This document shows, one piece after another, positions 1 to 11,603 of a stretch of 64,000 nucleotides of DNA. The translations under genes were made by a program, and so were the position numbers. Each line of letters opens with the position of its first letter. Positions within the stretch are counted from its first letter, which is position 1. Under the pieces are notes generated by a model. It was not told where the DNA came from. It searched no databases and saw only the letters and a list, made by a program, of their open reading frames with translations. Source of the DNA: Fulvia fulva (taxonomy: Eukaryota > Ascomycota > Dothideomycetes > Mycosphaerellales > Mycosphaerellaceae); assembly GCF_020509005.1 (NCBI RefSeq), contig NC_063021.1, positions 62,001 through 126,000 on the forward strand, given 5' to 3'.

Positions 1-1698
1 GCGTGTCGGTGTGGATGAGGCATTGGATGTCGAAGTCGTCGCAGACGCTTAGACAGGAATCGATGGCTTTGGGCGTGGAGCCCCAGTCTTCGTGGAGTTT
101 GAGGCCGCAGACTCCTGCTTCGACTTGGTCGCGGAGGGGGATGGGGGAGGCGTCGTTGCCTTTGCCGGTTATGCCGATGTTGATGGGGAGGGAGTCGCAG
201 GCTTGGAGCATTTGTTTGATCATGGTGGTGCTGGGGGTGCAGGTTGTTGCATTACTACTCGTGCTGGGACCTGTGCCGCCGCCGAGGAAGGTGGTGATGC
301 CGGAGGCGATGGCTTCGTAGGCTTGCTGTGGGCAGATGAGGTGGATGTGACTATCAAACCCACCAGCTGTGATGATCTTATGCTCACCGGCAATAACATC
401 CGTCGCTGCACCAATTACGAGAGCAGGGTCTACGCCTTGCATCACATCTGGGTTGCCTGCTTTGCCGATTCCAACGATAAGACCATTCTTGATGCCAATG
501 TCTGCTTTGTAGATCCCCGTCCAGTCGACAATAAGGGCGTTGGTTATGACAGTGTCTAGACATTCCGCGTCGCGGCGACCACTGGCTTGACCCATACCAT
601 CACGGATAGTCTTGCCTCCGCCGAAGGAGCATTCGTCGCCGTAGACAGTCATGTCGCGCTCGACCTTGATCCAGAGGTCTGTCGGTCCAAGACGGATGCG
701 ATCACCAGTTGTGGGTCCAAACATGGCAATGTAGTCTTCTCGCGGCATCGAGTACGGGTCCAGAATCTGATCAGCGTCTGGCTGCTCAACATTCAAAAAC
801 CCACCCTCTCGCAACCTATGCATGATACCCGCATCCTCTTCGCCAGACACACCTTCCAAATCCTTAACATCCCCCGGAGCAACATCATTCCCACCCGCAA
901 TAATCCGATTCCCCGAAATCTCCACCAGCGTCACAGTCTTCATATCCCCCGGCTCAAACCGAATCGACGTACCCGCAGGAATATCCAACCGCATGCCCTT
1001 GGCCCTCAACCGATCAAACTCCAGCTTCGGATTCGTCTCAATGAAATGGTAATGACTTCCCACCTGAATCGGGCGATCTCCTTTACTCGTTACCTTCATC
1101 CTGATCCTTCTCCTCCCAACATTAAGATGAATCCTACTCGCAGTCCCCTTCACCGCAACCACCGCCCCGGGCATCTTTCCCCCCTTCCACGCCTCCAACC
1201 CCTCAACCGGCGGCCACGGAAACTTCCCCAGCCCAGGGATCGGCAGGAAACTCCCATACAACGCCCTCTCCAAATTCCCATCATCCGTCGCGATAGGGTT
1301 ATGAATTGTCACTAGATATGTCCCATTCCTGAACGTGCCCTCCACCATCATCTCCATCAAGGTATGTGGAACGCTGGGCAGGACATGCCTGCGCCCCAAC
1401 AGCGTTGTACCGATGGACATGAGGTCTGCCACGGTGTATTCGCCATCTCTTATCAACTCGTGTAGGACGCTCGCGATGAGGCCCAGTGCTTCGGTATGGT
1501 TGAGTCGTACGCCGCGAGCCAGGCGTCGTTGTGCGAGGGTGCCGATTTGGGATATGAGGAGCTTATCTATCTGTGTTGCGATCTCTTATCAGCAGCGCAA
1601 CATCGCTGTCAGTCCCCGCCAGACTCGGTCGAAGACAGTCGCAAGCAGTGTAGACGCATATTAACGTTACAACATACCTCCTTCGGTGCCAACTGCAT
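1..1698 (-). CDS. ure1: Urease, 5' part (partial at left edge)
   Basis: Nickel enzyme hydrolysing urea to ammonia and carbamate in the cytosol. The minus strand reads as a fungal single-chain urease starting at the ATG at 1698 (MQLAPKE), with a 107-nt GT-AG intron at 1571-1677 that leaves seven codons in exon 1. Exon 2 is open from 1570 to the window edge, giving about 530 of an expected roughly 840 residues. Visible in order are the gamma-like part ([20 protein letters not shown]), the beta-like part, and the alpha-like part with [19 protein letters not shown], the nickel-binding HIH motif (HIHLICPQQ, near 350) and GLKLHEDWG (near 95), whose lysine is the carbamylated nickel bridge. The remaining catalytic histidines lie outside the window. 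No internal stop or frameshift was seen. Symbol follows fungal usage. Confidence 0.96.
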
Positions 1699-2183
1699 GT
1701 TTACGGATCTGTTACCTAGGAATGCCTGGCATAGAAACTGTGACTAAGAGTAAACAGTACTAGAAAGCTGAATGGCATGTAGGACCGAGTCAAGCTTTCG
1801 AGCTGACTGAAATTGGTGCGAGATCGGCTTGGGGAGCTTTGGTGGGGAACCTGGCAGCTGGAAGAGCCATCGCGTGGGCCTAGATTGTGTCGGATCTGGC
1901 CGATTGGGAGTGTGGTTGGATATTGTGATTGCGATTGCAGATGTTCGCAGATACTCGAAGCATGAAGGCAGCCTTTCGTTGCTCCCGTTGAGGTTGGTTT
2001 GCTGGGGAGTGCGAACTCTGCGAGGTCAGCGTTGATGTGAATCAGTGTTGAGGTACAACTGTATAGCATTAATCGACTATTACCGCACACAGCTCGCTCG
2101 CACCAGTGGTTATCATTAGAACAGCAGGACGCCGCGTCGACAGCAGGGCATCAAACACACAACTCCAAGTGGTAGAAACCAGA
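1699..2183. other. Intergenic, urease upstream region
   Basis: This gap lies between the urease start and the end of the HMG-box gene, so it holds the urease promoter and the HMG gene 3' end. I see no convincing coding sequence, RNA gene or repeat in it. Confidence 0.6.
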
Positions 2184-3748
2184 TCAGGCCGCTGCCTCGG
2201 GCTTGCGCTTCTTCTTCTCCTAACGCGACATCGTTAGCAACGTGCATTACAGGCAGCGCGAAGTCCAGTTCGGTGCTCAGCGCTTCGTGATAATTTCGAA
2301 GCATGGCGCGCGACGTACCTTCTTTTCCTTCTTCAGCTTCTCGCTCGACTCTGGCACGAGCTGTGAAGACGGTGTTGCAGCCGCTTCAGCAGCCTTGTCG
2401 GCGTTCGACTTTCTTCCCTTCTTCTTCTTCTCGCCGTCGCCTGGCGTAGGATCCGCCTTACGTTTGCGAGTCGGCGATGAGGAAAGCGCAGCCATCTCAG
2501 CAGCAGGTGGTGCGAAGCCATTCACCTGCAGACTGCTGAGTTGCTGTGGGGTAGGTGCGACCGGGTCTGCTCCTGCCTGATGTTGATGGTTTAGTATGTG
2601 ATCGGCAATAGCGTTGCTCGGAAGGACGGCATGGCAAACGATGCATTGCATCACTTGGTTGTACGCGCCTTTCCTCTGCTTGGGCACACTCACTTTGGCC
2701 GTCTTCCTTGCCTTGGGTGTCTTCTTCACGGCTTCCGCCTTCACCGGCGGCGGCGCGGGTTGCGCTGGCTCGTCTTCCGACTCCTCCTCACTCGAGTCGT
2801 CGCTATCGTCGCTGGAGTCATCGTCATCTTCCTCTTCCTCGTCCGCGCCTGCCTTGACAGTGACAGGGCCTGAAGGGGAAGGTACCTCGTCGTCATCTTC
2901 GGCAGCTGCGTCCTCTTCGCCTTCGCCAACCTCACCGCCTTGTGCTTTGTATTGCTTGACTGCTTCGTCGTAGTTGACCATCTCTTTCTTGTACGCAGCG
3001 CGGTACGGGGCTTGCTCTCCGGCGGGAAGGCTGTTCCAGCGCTCGGTAGCGATCTTCGAGATGTCACCAGCTTTGTTACCGTCTGCAGGCGGTCCCCTAG
3101 CCTGGACTTCTGCGGCGATCTTGGGGCGCATCTCTTGCAGGTAGCGGAAGTAGGCGGTCAGAGGACGCTTCGGGGCGTTTGGGTCGCGTGGCTTGTACTG
3201 GCGTTTCTTCTTGCTGCCGTCGGCATTGAAGCCTTGTGGGATGTTGCCGTTCGGCCACACGTTGCCGGGGATGGGCATTGCGCCATTGCCATTTTGAAGA
3301 ACTTGGTGGGCGAGCTGGGCGACGTTGTTGATGTTGTTGAACGGTTGCATCAAGTAGCTGACGTCGAGCGTGCTTCCTTCGTCGAGGACGGCATTGGTGT
3401 GGGCGACATAGGCCTTGACGGCTGTGTCGATGGCGCCAGAGAGCCCGACGAAGGCGTTGGTGAGCTACATGAAGGCATGTCAGTGGGTGACGCGTGTGCG
3501 AGGGCGCGTCGCTGTGCGTGGTGGTTATGACCGCGGCGCAGGCATATGGTAGCTGCGACACTGTCTGACAGCTCGAAGCGGCGGGAGTTTGATGGCGCGT
3601 CGCGTGGCATTGATGGATGTTGTGATGAAGCTTGACTTACAGCATTGCGCGTGTGCACAAACTTGTCCTTGTCGACGATGACGCTGATCTTCTCACCAGT
3701 GGGGTACGGCGAAGGCTGCGCCATGTCGAGCGGCGGATATTGATCCAT
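2184..3748 (-). CDS. HMG-box DNA-binding protein with acidic tract and C2H2-like finger
   Basis: Predicted nuclear chromatin or transcription protein. Spliced exons are 3748-3641, 3464-2319 and 2219-2184, with GT-AG introns of 176 and 99 nt in phase 0, giving 429 residues. An HMG box follows a basic lead-in (RDPNAPKRPLTAYFRYLQEM, with the GDISKIATERWNSLPAGEQA helix). After it comes a long Glu/Asp/Ser-rich acidic stretch and a basic region. A CIVC...HILNH arrangement (C-x2-C-x11-H-x3-H) resembles a single zinc finger. The C terminus is Lys-rich (KKRKPEAAA) and looks like a nuclear localisation signal. Exon 3 is very short; without splicing the protein would instead end in the intron at 2277. 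HMG assignment is firm, while the zinc-finger reading is inference from Cys/His spacing. Confidence 0.88.
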
Positions 3749-4299
3749 CTCGCGTGTTCTGCGGCGTCCTATGTGGAAGAAGTGGTCGAGTGGATGATGA
3801 TCAGCTACTGGTTTAATTGATTTGATGGAGGAAGGTGTCGTCGGGTAGGCGACACGCTGGAAGTTGGGCGAATTTCAAGCCCTTGCAAAATTTGATTGTT
3901 GTTCGCGTCCCGGCCTCCTTATTCGTCCTACCCCGCCGTGCCTGCCCAGTACTTTGTACTTCACTTTCAGCATACTTTAGTGAATTGCAAGCATCCTTTC
4001 AACTATCCACACACCTAGTCATTCACTCATCCCCTCCATCGGGCTTCTTGACTGTCTAAATCAATACAGACGTGGTTTTCTTGCTGCCAGCGCATCATAT
4101 TGCCTGCCGACGGTTGGCCTTCACTGTCTCGGTTGACTTTACTCGGAAGGGACGATCATGCAGAATCGAGGGCCTGCGCTTGCGCAGCAGGAATATCTGA
4201 AGCAGCTGCTACAACAATGGCCCAAGGTGAAGCATAGATACGTATTGCTTCATTCCCTTGCTTAGCTTCCAACCGGCAACCGCACCTCTCGAAGCCAAG
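3749..4299. other. Intergenic, divergent promoter region
   Basis: This stretch separates the minus-strand HMG gene from the plus-strand small secreted gene and therefore carries both promoters. It is pyrimidine-rich on the plus strand around 3900-4060. I see no gene or repeat. Confidence 0.55.
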
Positions 4300-4901
4300 A
4301 TGAAGTTCTCCCTAGCCTCTATCGCGCTGCTTATAGCAGTAGCTGTCACTACATGCGTCCACCAATACTGATCTCATTCAGGCAGCGAGCTAACTTGAAA
4401 CCAGACCCGACTACATCGAAGACCACCCAACCATGATGAGCACGCGCCAGGGTTGTGGAGGTGGCGGTGGTGGCAGTGGCTACTCGGGCTACAGCGGCTA
4501 CAGCGGTACAGCTCTATCATCCAACACTCTGCTAGCGTAGAAGGGCTGACCAAACAATAGGCGGTGGCTACAGTGGAGGTGGCGGACACAGCGGTAAGCA
4601 TCCCTCAATACGTCCTCCCTCGATCCTCAGAGAGCTAACAGAATGCACAAGGCCACAAGCGCGATATCGCCTCGACCAACATCGCCTCTTCCCTCGTCAA
4701 ACGTGTCTTCGGCCTGACTACTCGACAGCAGGGCTGTAATCAGGGCGGTAAGATCAAGCCTGCTCATGCGGTTCTATCTGATTTACTAACAACGCCACAG
4801 CGATGTGCACAAGCAATGCAGACTGCGTCTCGGGCTTGTGCAACAACCCCAGCCCACAGTGTCAGGTTTATGGTACTTGTGATCCGTGTACTGGAAGTTA
4901 G
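4300..4901 (+). CDS. Small secreted Gly/Tyr/Ser-repeat and cysteine-rich protein
   Basis: Unrecognised small secreted protein, effector-like in layout. The ATG at 4300 opens a hydrophobic signal peptide (MKFSLASIALLIAVAV). Exons at 4405-4505, 4561-4593, 4652-4747 and 4801-4901 join cleanly in phase 1 and give a GGGSGYSGYSGYSG-type repeat, a dibasic stretch (HKRDIAS, LVKRVFG) like Kex2 sites, and a C-terminal domain with seven cysteines (spacing 5, 5, 4, 6, 5, 2) ending CDPCTGS. One more cysteine lies before the repeats. The weak point is the first junction: the GT donors at 4339, 4345 and 4357 are all phase 0 while the acceptor at 4403-4404 needs phase 2, so the link between the signal-peptide exon and the rest is unresolved. 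The downstream frame is supported by consistent splice sites and cysteines. Confidence 0.62.
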
Positions 4902-5183
4902 ATCAGATGGCAGGCTGTGTACGAAGCTAAAATGTCATGCATGGCTCCACGTTTCCGGAAGATATTCTTTCCATGGCTTTCGAGTTTGAGGTCGAGGTGG
5001 CGAGGTCGAGGCGGCGAGCACATGTCAATGCTTCGTTCACCGAAGAAAGACTCCAGCGGGCCGTGCCGTGAAGCACTGCCACTCTTATCGCTCTCGCACA
5101 CCGTGGCTCTTCTCTCTATTCAAAGATCGCACATTCTGTTCTGCACCAACCTTCATCACACGCGGACTGCTCTGTTCGTGACG

Positions 5184-6850
5184 ATGGCGAAGCGAGAACT
5201 CACGCACGACAGCCCAGACACACAAGAGCTCGAGCCTCAAGACGGCTCAGCACAGTACTATGAGTACTACTACCAGGATCCAGACTACGACGGGGATGAT
5301 AGACATCTACCAAACATCAGCTCCGCTGCTGAAGGCATCGACACCTCATCTGACTTCGTGCTGTGCAACTATTCGTGGCCGGAAGTACAGCGACTTGGTA
5401 TGCGCGCCTCGGTGGTTGCGGATGGTGACGTTCACATCTCACTATCGCCTGAAGAAGAAGACACGATCGTCTTGTCGAGCACATTGCTGAAAGCGTCGCA
5501 TCCTTTCTGGAAAGCTAGCTTGCGCGACCGATGGCTACCACAGAAGACGGTGACGGGCACCAACATCAAGAGACTCGAGCTCGAGTTCTTGTCTCGTCGA
5601 GAGAGTATCCTCGTTGGCAAGGTACGTATCCCGCCGTAGTTAAAAGTAGAGAACGCCGTAGTAACAGCCTCCATCAGACCGCAATAACCGCTCCCCATCG
5701 TCGACATGCCATGTTCCTGGACACCCAAAACGAATACTATCGCGACTGCCTGCGCTATTCGTGCGGTGATTTCGACGAAGGTGCGTTAAGCCAACATGTC
5801 GATTGGACCGCATTCATCAAGGCCACGATCAACGCCCACAAAATTGGATTCGCAATCTTATGTGGTCACCCCCTCAAAGCATGGACAGGTCACCCGTTCG
5901 GACTCTCAGACGACTGGATTATGTTTCCAGACACTCCCACTCTGGTAATACTGCGGCTGCTGGACTAAATCCATGAGTATGGCTCCCTGCACAAGATGCG
6001 CAGCCGTGTCACGGACTTCGTCCTCGAGCATGGCAGACCATCAGCGGCGCCCTTCACCTATCTACGTATTGCATGCCACCTCAGGTCGGAAGCGCTGTAC
6101 AAAAACTCGATTGCTGCTGCAATGGTGAACTACGAGCGCCTTGTTGTCGACTATAACGCCCCCGGTATCTACGGCGTTCAGAAGCCATACCCACAGCAGA
6201 GACTGATACAAGAGCTCGGAGGAAACGAGGAGCTGGCAATGCGAGTCATGGCCGCACACAGGACGTACAAAGATATGCTGCAGACTCTAGACAGCGAGCT
6301 CGAGAACCTCAATCCGGCCGTCCGACTGCCAAGAGGGCTCACTATCACCAAGACACGACTCTACACTCTCAGCGCCAACATATTCCACGCCTGGTACGAT
6401 CAGAGACGCCACGCTTGGTACAACACAAAACGACGTGACCAAGTGCTCCGCAACCGTTTCCGCCAAAACGTCTACAGCACCCTCGTCCGCGGCAAGGTCG
6501 ACGTGCGCAGCATCGTCGGGCATTGGAAAGCCCAGAACAAGCAGTGGCGTACGAGACTCCCTCGCGGCACGACTATCCAAGGCCTCGTTCACGCAGTTCA
6601 AGAGTGCTTCGAGCACGCGGGCTCACTGGCCATGCAGCTCTTCGATGAGGACATGGTCTATCGTGGACCTGACCAGAGGGGCCAATGGCAGGAAGTTCCA
6701 TTGTGTGAGATTAGTAACGACTATGTGTACCCGTGGCAAGAGGACGGGGAGCGTCAGCAGGAGTGCATCTCTCGCTACCCTCGTCACATATCGCGTAGCA
6801 ATTTGAGCGTTGTGATGGAGGAGCCTTCTATGGGGGACGACAGGCTGTGA
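5184..6850 (+). CDS. BTB/POZ-like fungal protein, upstream tandem copy
   Basis: Fungal protein of unknown role with an N-terminal BTB-like segment (VHISLSPEEEDTIVLSSTLL...SHPFWKASLRDRW), suggesting a protein-interaction scaffold. Exon 1 is 5184-5621 and a 56-nt intron (5622-5677) precedes exon 2. An in-frame TAA at 5966-5968 interrupts the reading frame, but it lies in a 51-nt phase-0 segment (5945-5995) bounded by GTAATA and ACAAG that could be spliced out, giving 519 residues. The decayed neighbour at 7628-9274 codes through the equivalent segment (LVILRLLDWTHEY), so the alternative is a nonsense mutation. The C-terminal half (TYLRIACHLRSEALYK, GKVDVRSIVGHWKAQNKQW) is shared with the neighbour and has no family I recognise. 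BTB identity is by pattern only. Confidence 0.6.
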
Positions 6851-7627
6851 TTTGCTTCAGTGTCACGAGAAGCGTGGGATGTGTTGCTAGGATGGAGGTG
6901 CGTTCAATGTGGCGGGATATGGGACTAGGGACGACTCTCAGCTATGTAGAAGCCACGAGATTGGTAAGGCGCGCCGAGGCTCATTGACTAATGGTAGAGA
7001 TAAGCTGCACTGCTGTGTTGACATGTCACGAAGCATAGCTAGCATGAAGTTGGACTCGCTTGTGATGTACCTTGTGCCGCCTAAGTAACCCTTCTTCCTA
7101 GTCTCTAGGGGCACTGTACTCGGACACCATACTCGGCAAATTCATTAAGTGCCCATTGATCTTAATTAACACACGGGGGCCCGACTTTTTGGTGGATCCT
7201 GCCTGACCCTCCCTGACCTCCCTAACCTCCCTAACCCCAACCCTTACCCCCTACTCGTACGAGTCTTGTGTACAGCCTAGATTTGAAGGATGTGTTAAGC
7301 TCAAGTTGAAGCTCAATCAAAGTCGAAGTGCGGCCAAATCCCAGGTACGCTTTGGACATTGGAAGATCTGGCGCAGCGGATGGTGACCGAGTATAGTGTC
7401 CCAGTATGATGTCCCTAGAGACTGGGACCTTTCTTTGTTTGCATGACAAAGCTTCCAGCTCGAGCTAAGTCGTTAGCACATGTTAATGCTTCTGTTCACC
7501 AACAACTTGATTAGCGGGCCGTGCCGCAGTCATCTAGCTTGCGCATGATGCCGCCCTTCAACTACGAAGTTTTATACTTTGCTTCTACACCGTCCTCTCT
7601 CTGCTGTGATATGACGTATCTGTCTCA
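6851..7627. other. Intergenic with C-rich CCCTAA-like tract
   Basis: The spacer between the tandem BTB-like copies has no convincing gene. At about 7200-7250 it contains a pyrimidine strip with repeated CCTGACC, CCTAACC and CCCTTACC units, a weak resemblance to fungal telomere repeat CCCTAA. It may be an old interstitial telomere-like patch or simple-sequence drift. Confidence 0.5.
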
Positions 7628-9274
7628 ATGGCGACGCGCACGCTGAATTATAGCTCCGTCCTCGACATCTATAGCTACCCCCGTGCGACTCCGATCAAAC
7701 CAGAAGATGGCTCGCCTACATACTACGAATACTATGCCGACGATCCAGAGCACGACGAAGATGACAAGTACTTATCAGGCAGTCTCGCAAAAGGACATAT
7801 AGACCCGATCGACTACACGAAGCATCTCTACTTGTGCAAACCATGTTCCCACACAGATAACGAAAGTTGGCCAGCGGGCTACTGTCGTTGCTAGTGGGGA
7901 CATGCAGATTTCACTATCGCCAGAAGAGGAGGACACTATCATCATACCGAGTGACCTCCTCAAGACACATTCATTCTGGAAGGCCAGTCTGGGCGATCAG
8001 TGGATCAAGGGTAAGACGTTGGAGGGCACGAGCATCAAGCGCTACGAGCTCGAATTCAAGACACTACATGAAAGTCTACTTGTCGGCAAGGTACGTGCAC
8101 ATGCAAGATCAATGGAGCATTAGAGTCCTAACCCAGCCACGAAGACTTCCGTCACCGCTCCAGCCGAGCGAGAAGCCCAATTTCAAGCCGTGAGCAAAAC
8201 GTGCTCTTTCGGAGAGTACTATTCGAGTTACGACGAGCATGCCCTCAGATCTTCCGACTTCTACGGCCACGTCCGGGCGACTATCACTGCACACAAGATC
8301 GGCTTCGCGCTACTTTGCGGCCATCCGCTGAAGGCTTGGCGAGCATTCGAGAGAAGAATTGTACTGGCTGGACACTGGTGATTCTCAGACTGTTGGACTG
8401 GACTCATGAGTATAGCTCGCTCGCGTCAATCATCGGTCGCCTCATAGGCTTTGTCATCCTCCGTGGTACGCCCGCTGAGACACCGCTAACATATCTCCGC
8501 ATTGCATGCCACCTGCATTCAAAGGAGCTGTACAAGTCCGCCATGAAAGCTGCTGTACTATCCTACCAGGACTTTGTTGACGACTCTATCTCTGGAAGCT
8601 CCCCAGAGGGCGGCCTGGCGGCTCAGCTAAGACTAGTTCGCGAACTCGGCGGCGACGAGGAATTAGCCAGGCGTATTGTCACCACTCACGCAAAGCACCA
8701 GATTCGACTCAATGACATCCATTCTGCTCTTGAAAATCTGTCAATGGTCTACTATTTTGGCGAGGAAGCCTTCACCGACAGGGACACTCGACTGCATCGA
8801 GTAGCCGAGAAGATCTTCAAGCACTGGTAGGATGTCAATAGCAGGATTTTTCACGCTCGTTCCAACGTTTACAAGACTCTCACACGCGGCAAGCTCGATG
8901 TACCCAGCATCGTTGGCCACTGGAGAGCTCGCAACAAGCACTGGCAGGCGCAGCTACCACGGAAGGCTACCTACGCTCAGATCCTTTTCACGGTCCAGCA
9001 ACTCTTTGACCATGCAGCCAGTATCGCCAGTAGACTGTACGATGAGGACGGAAAGTATTGTGGACCAGGTTATCACGGTAGATGGGAGGATTTGCCGAGG
9101 GATCTTGTGGACGACCGTCGCCTCTATACATGGGAGGTTGACAACAGATGGCTCCAATGCGATACTCCTCGAACCACCTTGTCTATTGTCACCGAAGAGC
9201 CTTCTATTGGCGATGATGAGCTGCCAGATGACTCGCCTGAGGAGGCTACGGGTGAGTCGGATACCGAATCATGA
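7628..9274 (+). pseudogene. Decayed tandem copy of the BTB-like gene
   Basis: Second copy of the gene at 5184-6850, recognisable along its whole length. It starts MATRTLNYSS at 7628 and shares the YYEYYADDPEHDEDD acidic start, the SLSPEEEDTIIIPSDLL BTB-like segment, a GT-AG intron after LLVGK (donor near 8091), GFALLCGHPLKAW, TYLRIACHLHS and GKLDVPSIVGHWRARNKHW. Breaks are a frame change around 7860-7900 just before the BTB-like strand, a second frame change around 8340-8380 after HPLKAW, and an in-frame TAG at 8828-8830 where the other copy has a tryptophan- and arginine-rich stretch. The last frame then runs to the TGA at 9274 with an acidic tail. I read it as a pseudogene; sequencing errors could explain single shifts but not all three lesions. 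Confidence 0.75.
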
Positions 9275-9765
9275 GACGGGGGGAAAAGAGCTGTCTCGCC
9301 CGCGGCCAATACCCTCTGAGATATTAGGTACAGCTTCTCGGCAGTCCACCGTGGTAGCACAGTAGATGGAACGCGGTAGTATCATGTTCAGACCTCTGCT
9401 TCTTTCACAAACTCAGCTACAATACTCAAGGCCCCAAACTTTCTCCCGACAGCGGGCGGCTTTAAGCAGTACAAGGCGTATCTCCAGGCGAGGAGTCTAG
9501 TTCCGCTACGATCAATCCAATGTTAGTCATGTATGCCACGAGCCTCGTCAGAGCGAGACGAATCCAGAGCCAGAGCTAGAGCTGAGGGACGTCTTCGTTG
9601 TTACTCACATCTGCAATCGTGCCATGTACTGCATGGATCAAGTCTATGTCTCTTAGGCGGCGTGCTGAAGCCAGAAGAGCAGCCTGTCATTGGGCGCCTC
9701 CGCCGTACTGCACACCACCCAGCTACGGCACATTCTGCTTAGGATGTCGCTCCCCCATTGCCTTC
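9275..9765. other. Intergenic, nothing recognised
   Basis: This is the downstream space between two converging transcription units, a plus-strand pseudogene and a minus-strand gene. I see no gene, RNA or repeat. Confidence 0.55.
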
Positions 9766-10960
9766 TCAGTCATCGCTAGAGTCTTCTGCATGTTGTTGTG
9801 AAAGGTCTGGCGCATAACGTTCCAGCTCTGCAATGTCGCGCTCCAGATTCTCAGCCTCGATCTTCATATCCACATCCTGGTCTTCCATCTCCTCCAGGCC
9901 ATACTCCATCACCGCTCGCACCTCAGAATCCTCAGAAAGTACAAACTTTCTGAACCGCAGTGTCAACTTTTTATAAGGCCCACCCGCCGGGGCCTGCTTC
10001 CACAAGCCACGAGCAAGGGCTTCTGCGATGGAACGACGCTCCGCCTGGGTCTTGGTGCCAGTGACCTCGATCACTTCCAGCGTGTCTGGATACACAAGGT
10101 CCGCGCCAAAAGCAGACTTTGTGTGATCCACAGTATTGCTCATCTGCTCGATCATTCGGCAGCAGCCGAGAATGCAATAGCAGTCGGTAACGTCGAGTTG
10201 AATGTACCGCACATTGGACGTCAGTGTCATTGCGAACTCTCGACGCCAGCCCCCGGTGTATGTCTTGCTGTCGTTATGGGTTGCAAGAATGCGCTCGTCC
10301 GCCGAGTGGGTGGGAACGCGGTCGTGCCACAAATACCGACTCATTGGAACTGACTTGTCGAGGTAGTTCTCCATGGCCCAGGCGACACTGATACTCGCGA
10401 GGTAGTGCTTAGCCAGATCGCGAATCTTGATGCTGTGCTCCTCGGGAGGGCCTCCGCCGTTGTCGAGGAGGAGTTGGTTGGTGTCGGGCGCAAGAACAAT
10501 CTGATTGTGGGCGAAGAGCGTTTTGGCAGCCTCTTGGCGCATCTGTCGATTGACTGAGAGCAGCTGCCACTCTGGCTTCGGGGTGTCTTGATAGTCGAGA
10601 TGTCGCATATCGGAAGGGTTGTAGCGGTTTAGAGGAAGGAACACCTTCCCGCGCGAAAGGCAGAGCTCGTACACCATGTCGCGAAGCTCACGGGGGAGAT
10701 CTAAGATACGGAAGCTCGTCGCTATTACGAGTTAGTCGAGGTTTTGGACATCAATCCCTCACATGCGACTTACGTATGCTGTGCTCCAGTCGAAGATTAG
10801 CCATCGTTGTCACGAGGTCGTCCATCTTGTCCCAGCAGTCGTGGTGTGCGATATCAAATGTCTCTGACTTGTGGTGAAGGGTGATTGTAATTTTGTACTT
10901 TGGAGTCGGAGGGTTGAAGCGTGGAGTGTTGGTCTCCGCTAGCGCCGTTTTCGACTTCAT
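9766..10960 (-). CDS. Fungal LPRELRD-type protein (F-box/2EXR-like N-terminal motif)
   Basis: Fungal-specific protein of unknown function. Exon 1 runs 10960-10774, a 52-nt phase-1 intron covers 10722-10773, and exon 2 runs 10721-9766, giving 380 residues. The spliced junction restores the motif SFRILDLPRELRDMVYELCL, the F-box-like or 2EXR-like leader common in large fungal families, followed by LLSVNRQMRQEAAKTLFAHN. A Cys-rich segment (DVTDCYCILGCC) and ALARGLWKQAP follow, and the C terminus is acidic. The ATG at 10960 is the first ATG in frame. A tandem, damaged relative lies at 11604-12660 on the same strand. Assignment to F-box versus 2EXR is not possible without profile searches. Confidence 0.75.
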
Positions 10961-11603
10961 GTGCGTGTGACAAGATTCACTGTCACCTTCATTCACCAAC
11001 GAGATATTTGGCAGCTGCTAAGATGACGACACGCGATCGCCAGGGCAGTACGACGCCCTATAGCTTCGTGTACATTGCTACATTCTACACTATACAGTGG
11101 CGCGCTGACAGGTTCAAGCAAGAATCAACCTGTCGGAATCTGGCCAAGCGCTCGGCGGCATGTGAATTTCCCACCAGTCTTTCGTGCGGTCTTGTGGTCA
11201 AGGCTCGCCAACAAGGACTCCTAGACGCCAATGAATTGTCGCATAGCAAGCGCTGCTCACACTGACTTGAGCAGATAAGATACGAACCAGGAACTTCGAG
11301 TACACAGTGGCGCTCCGTATGGCCGGTTCGCTGCGCGACATGTGTTACCATAAGCGTATAGCAGTCCTTCCATCTACAAAGTCTCGATCAGAGCCGTAGC
11401 CATCGAGCGCAAAGATGAAGCAGCGCTAGAAGTTGCTCTCTTGCAACGGTACTTGCGTACCGTTCTAGGATTTTCCTTCAACTTGCACAGTCTCGCTGTA
11501 CGCGCAAACTCATCCTGCAACAGCATACAGTACTACTTCTAATCAGCAACATCGTACGCCACAATCATGCCCCAGCCTCTTACCCTTGCCCTGACCCCTT
11601 TAT
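10961..11603. other. Intergenic, nothing recognised
   Basis: This is the spacer between the two tandem LPRELRD-type copies; it should contain the promoter of the 9766-10960 gene. Nothing tRNA-like or coding stood out. Confidence 0.5.

Noticed and set aside
1..1315. Long plus-strand open frames over the urease region
   Set aside because: They are antisense shadows of the urease exon; the minus-strand frame has the family motifs and the plus frames have none.
11260..11350. Possible tRNA-like stretch with a GGTTCG-like loop
   Set aside because: No full cloverleaf could be paired on either strand.
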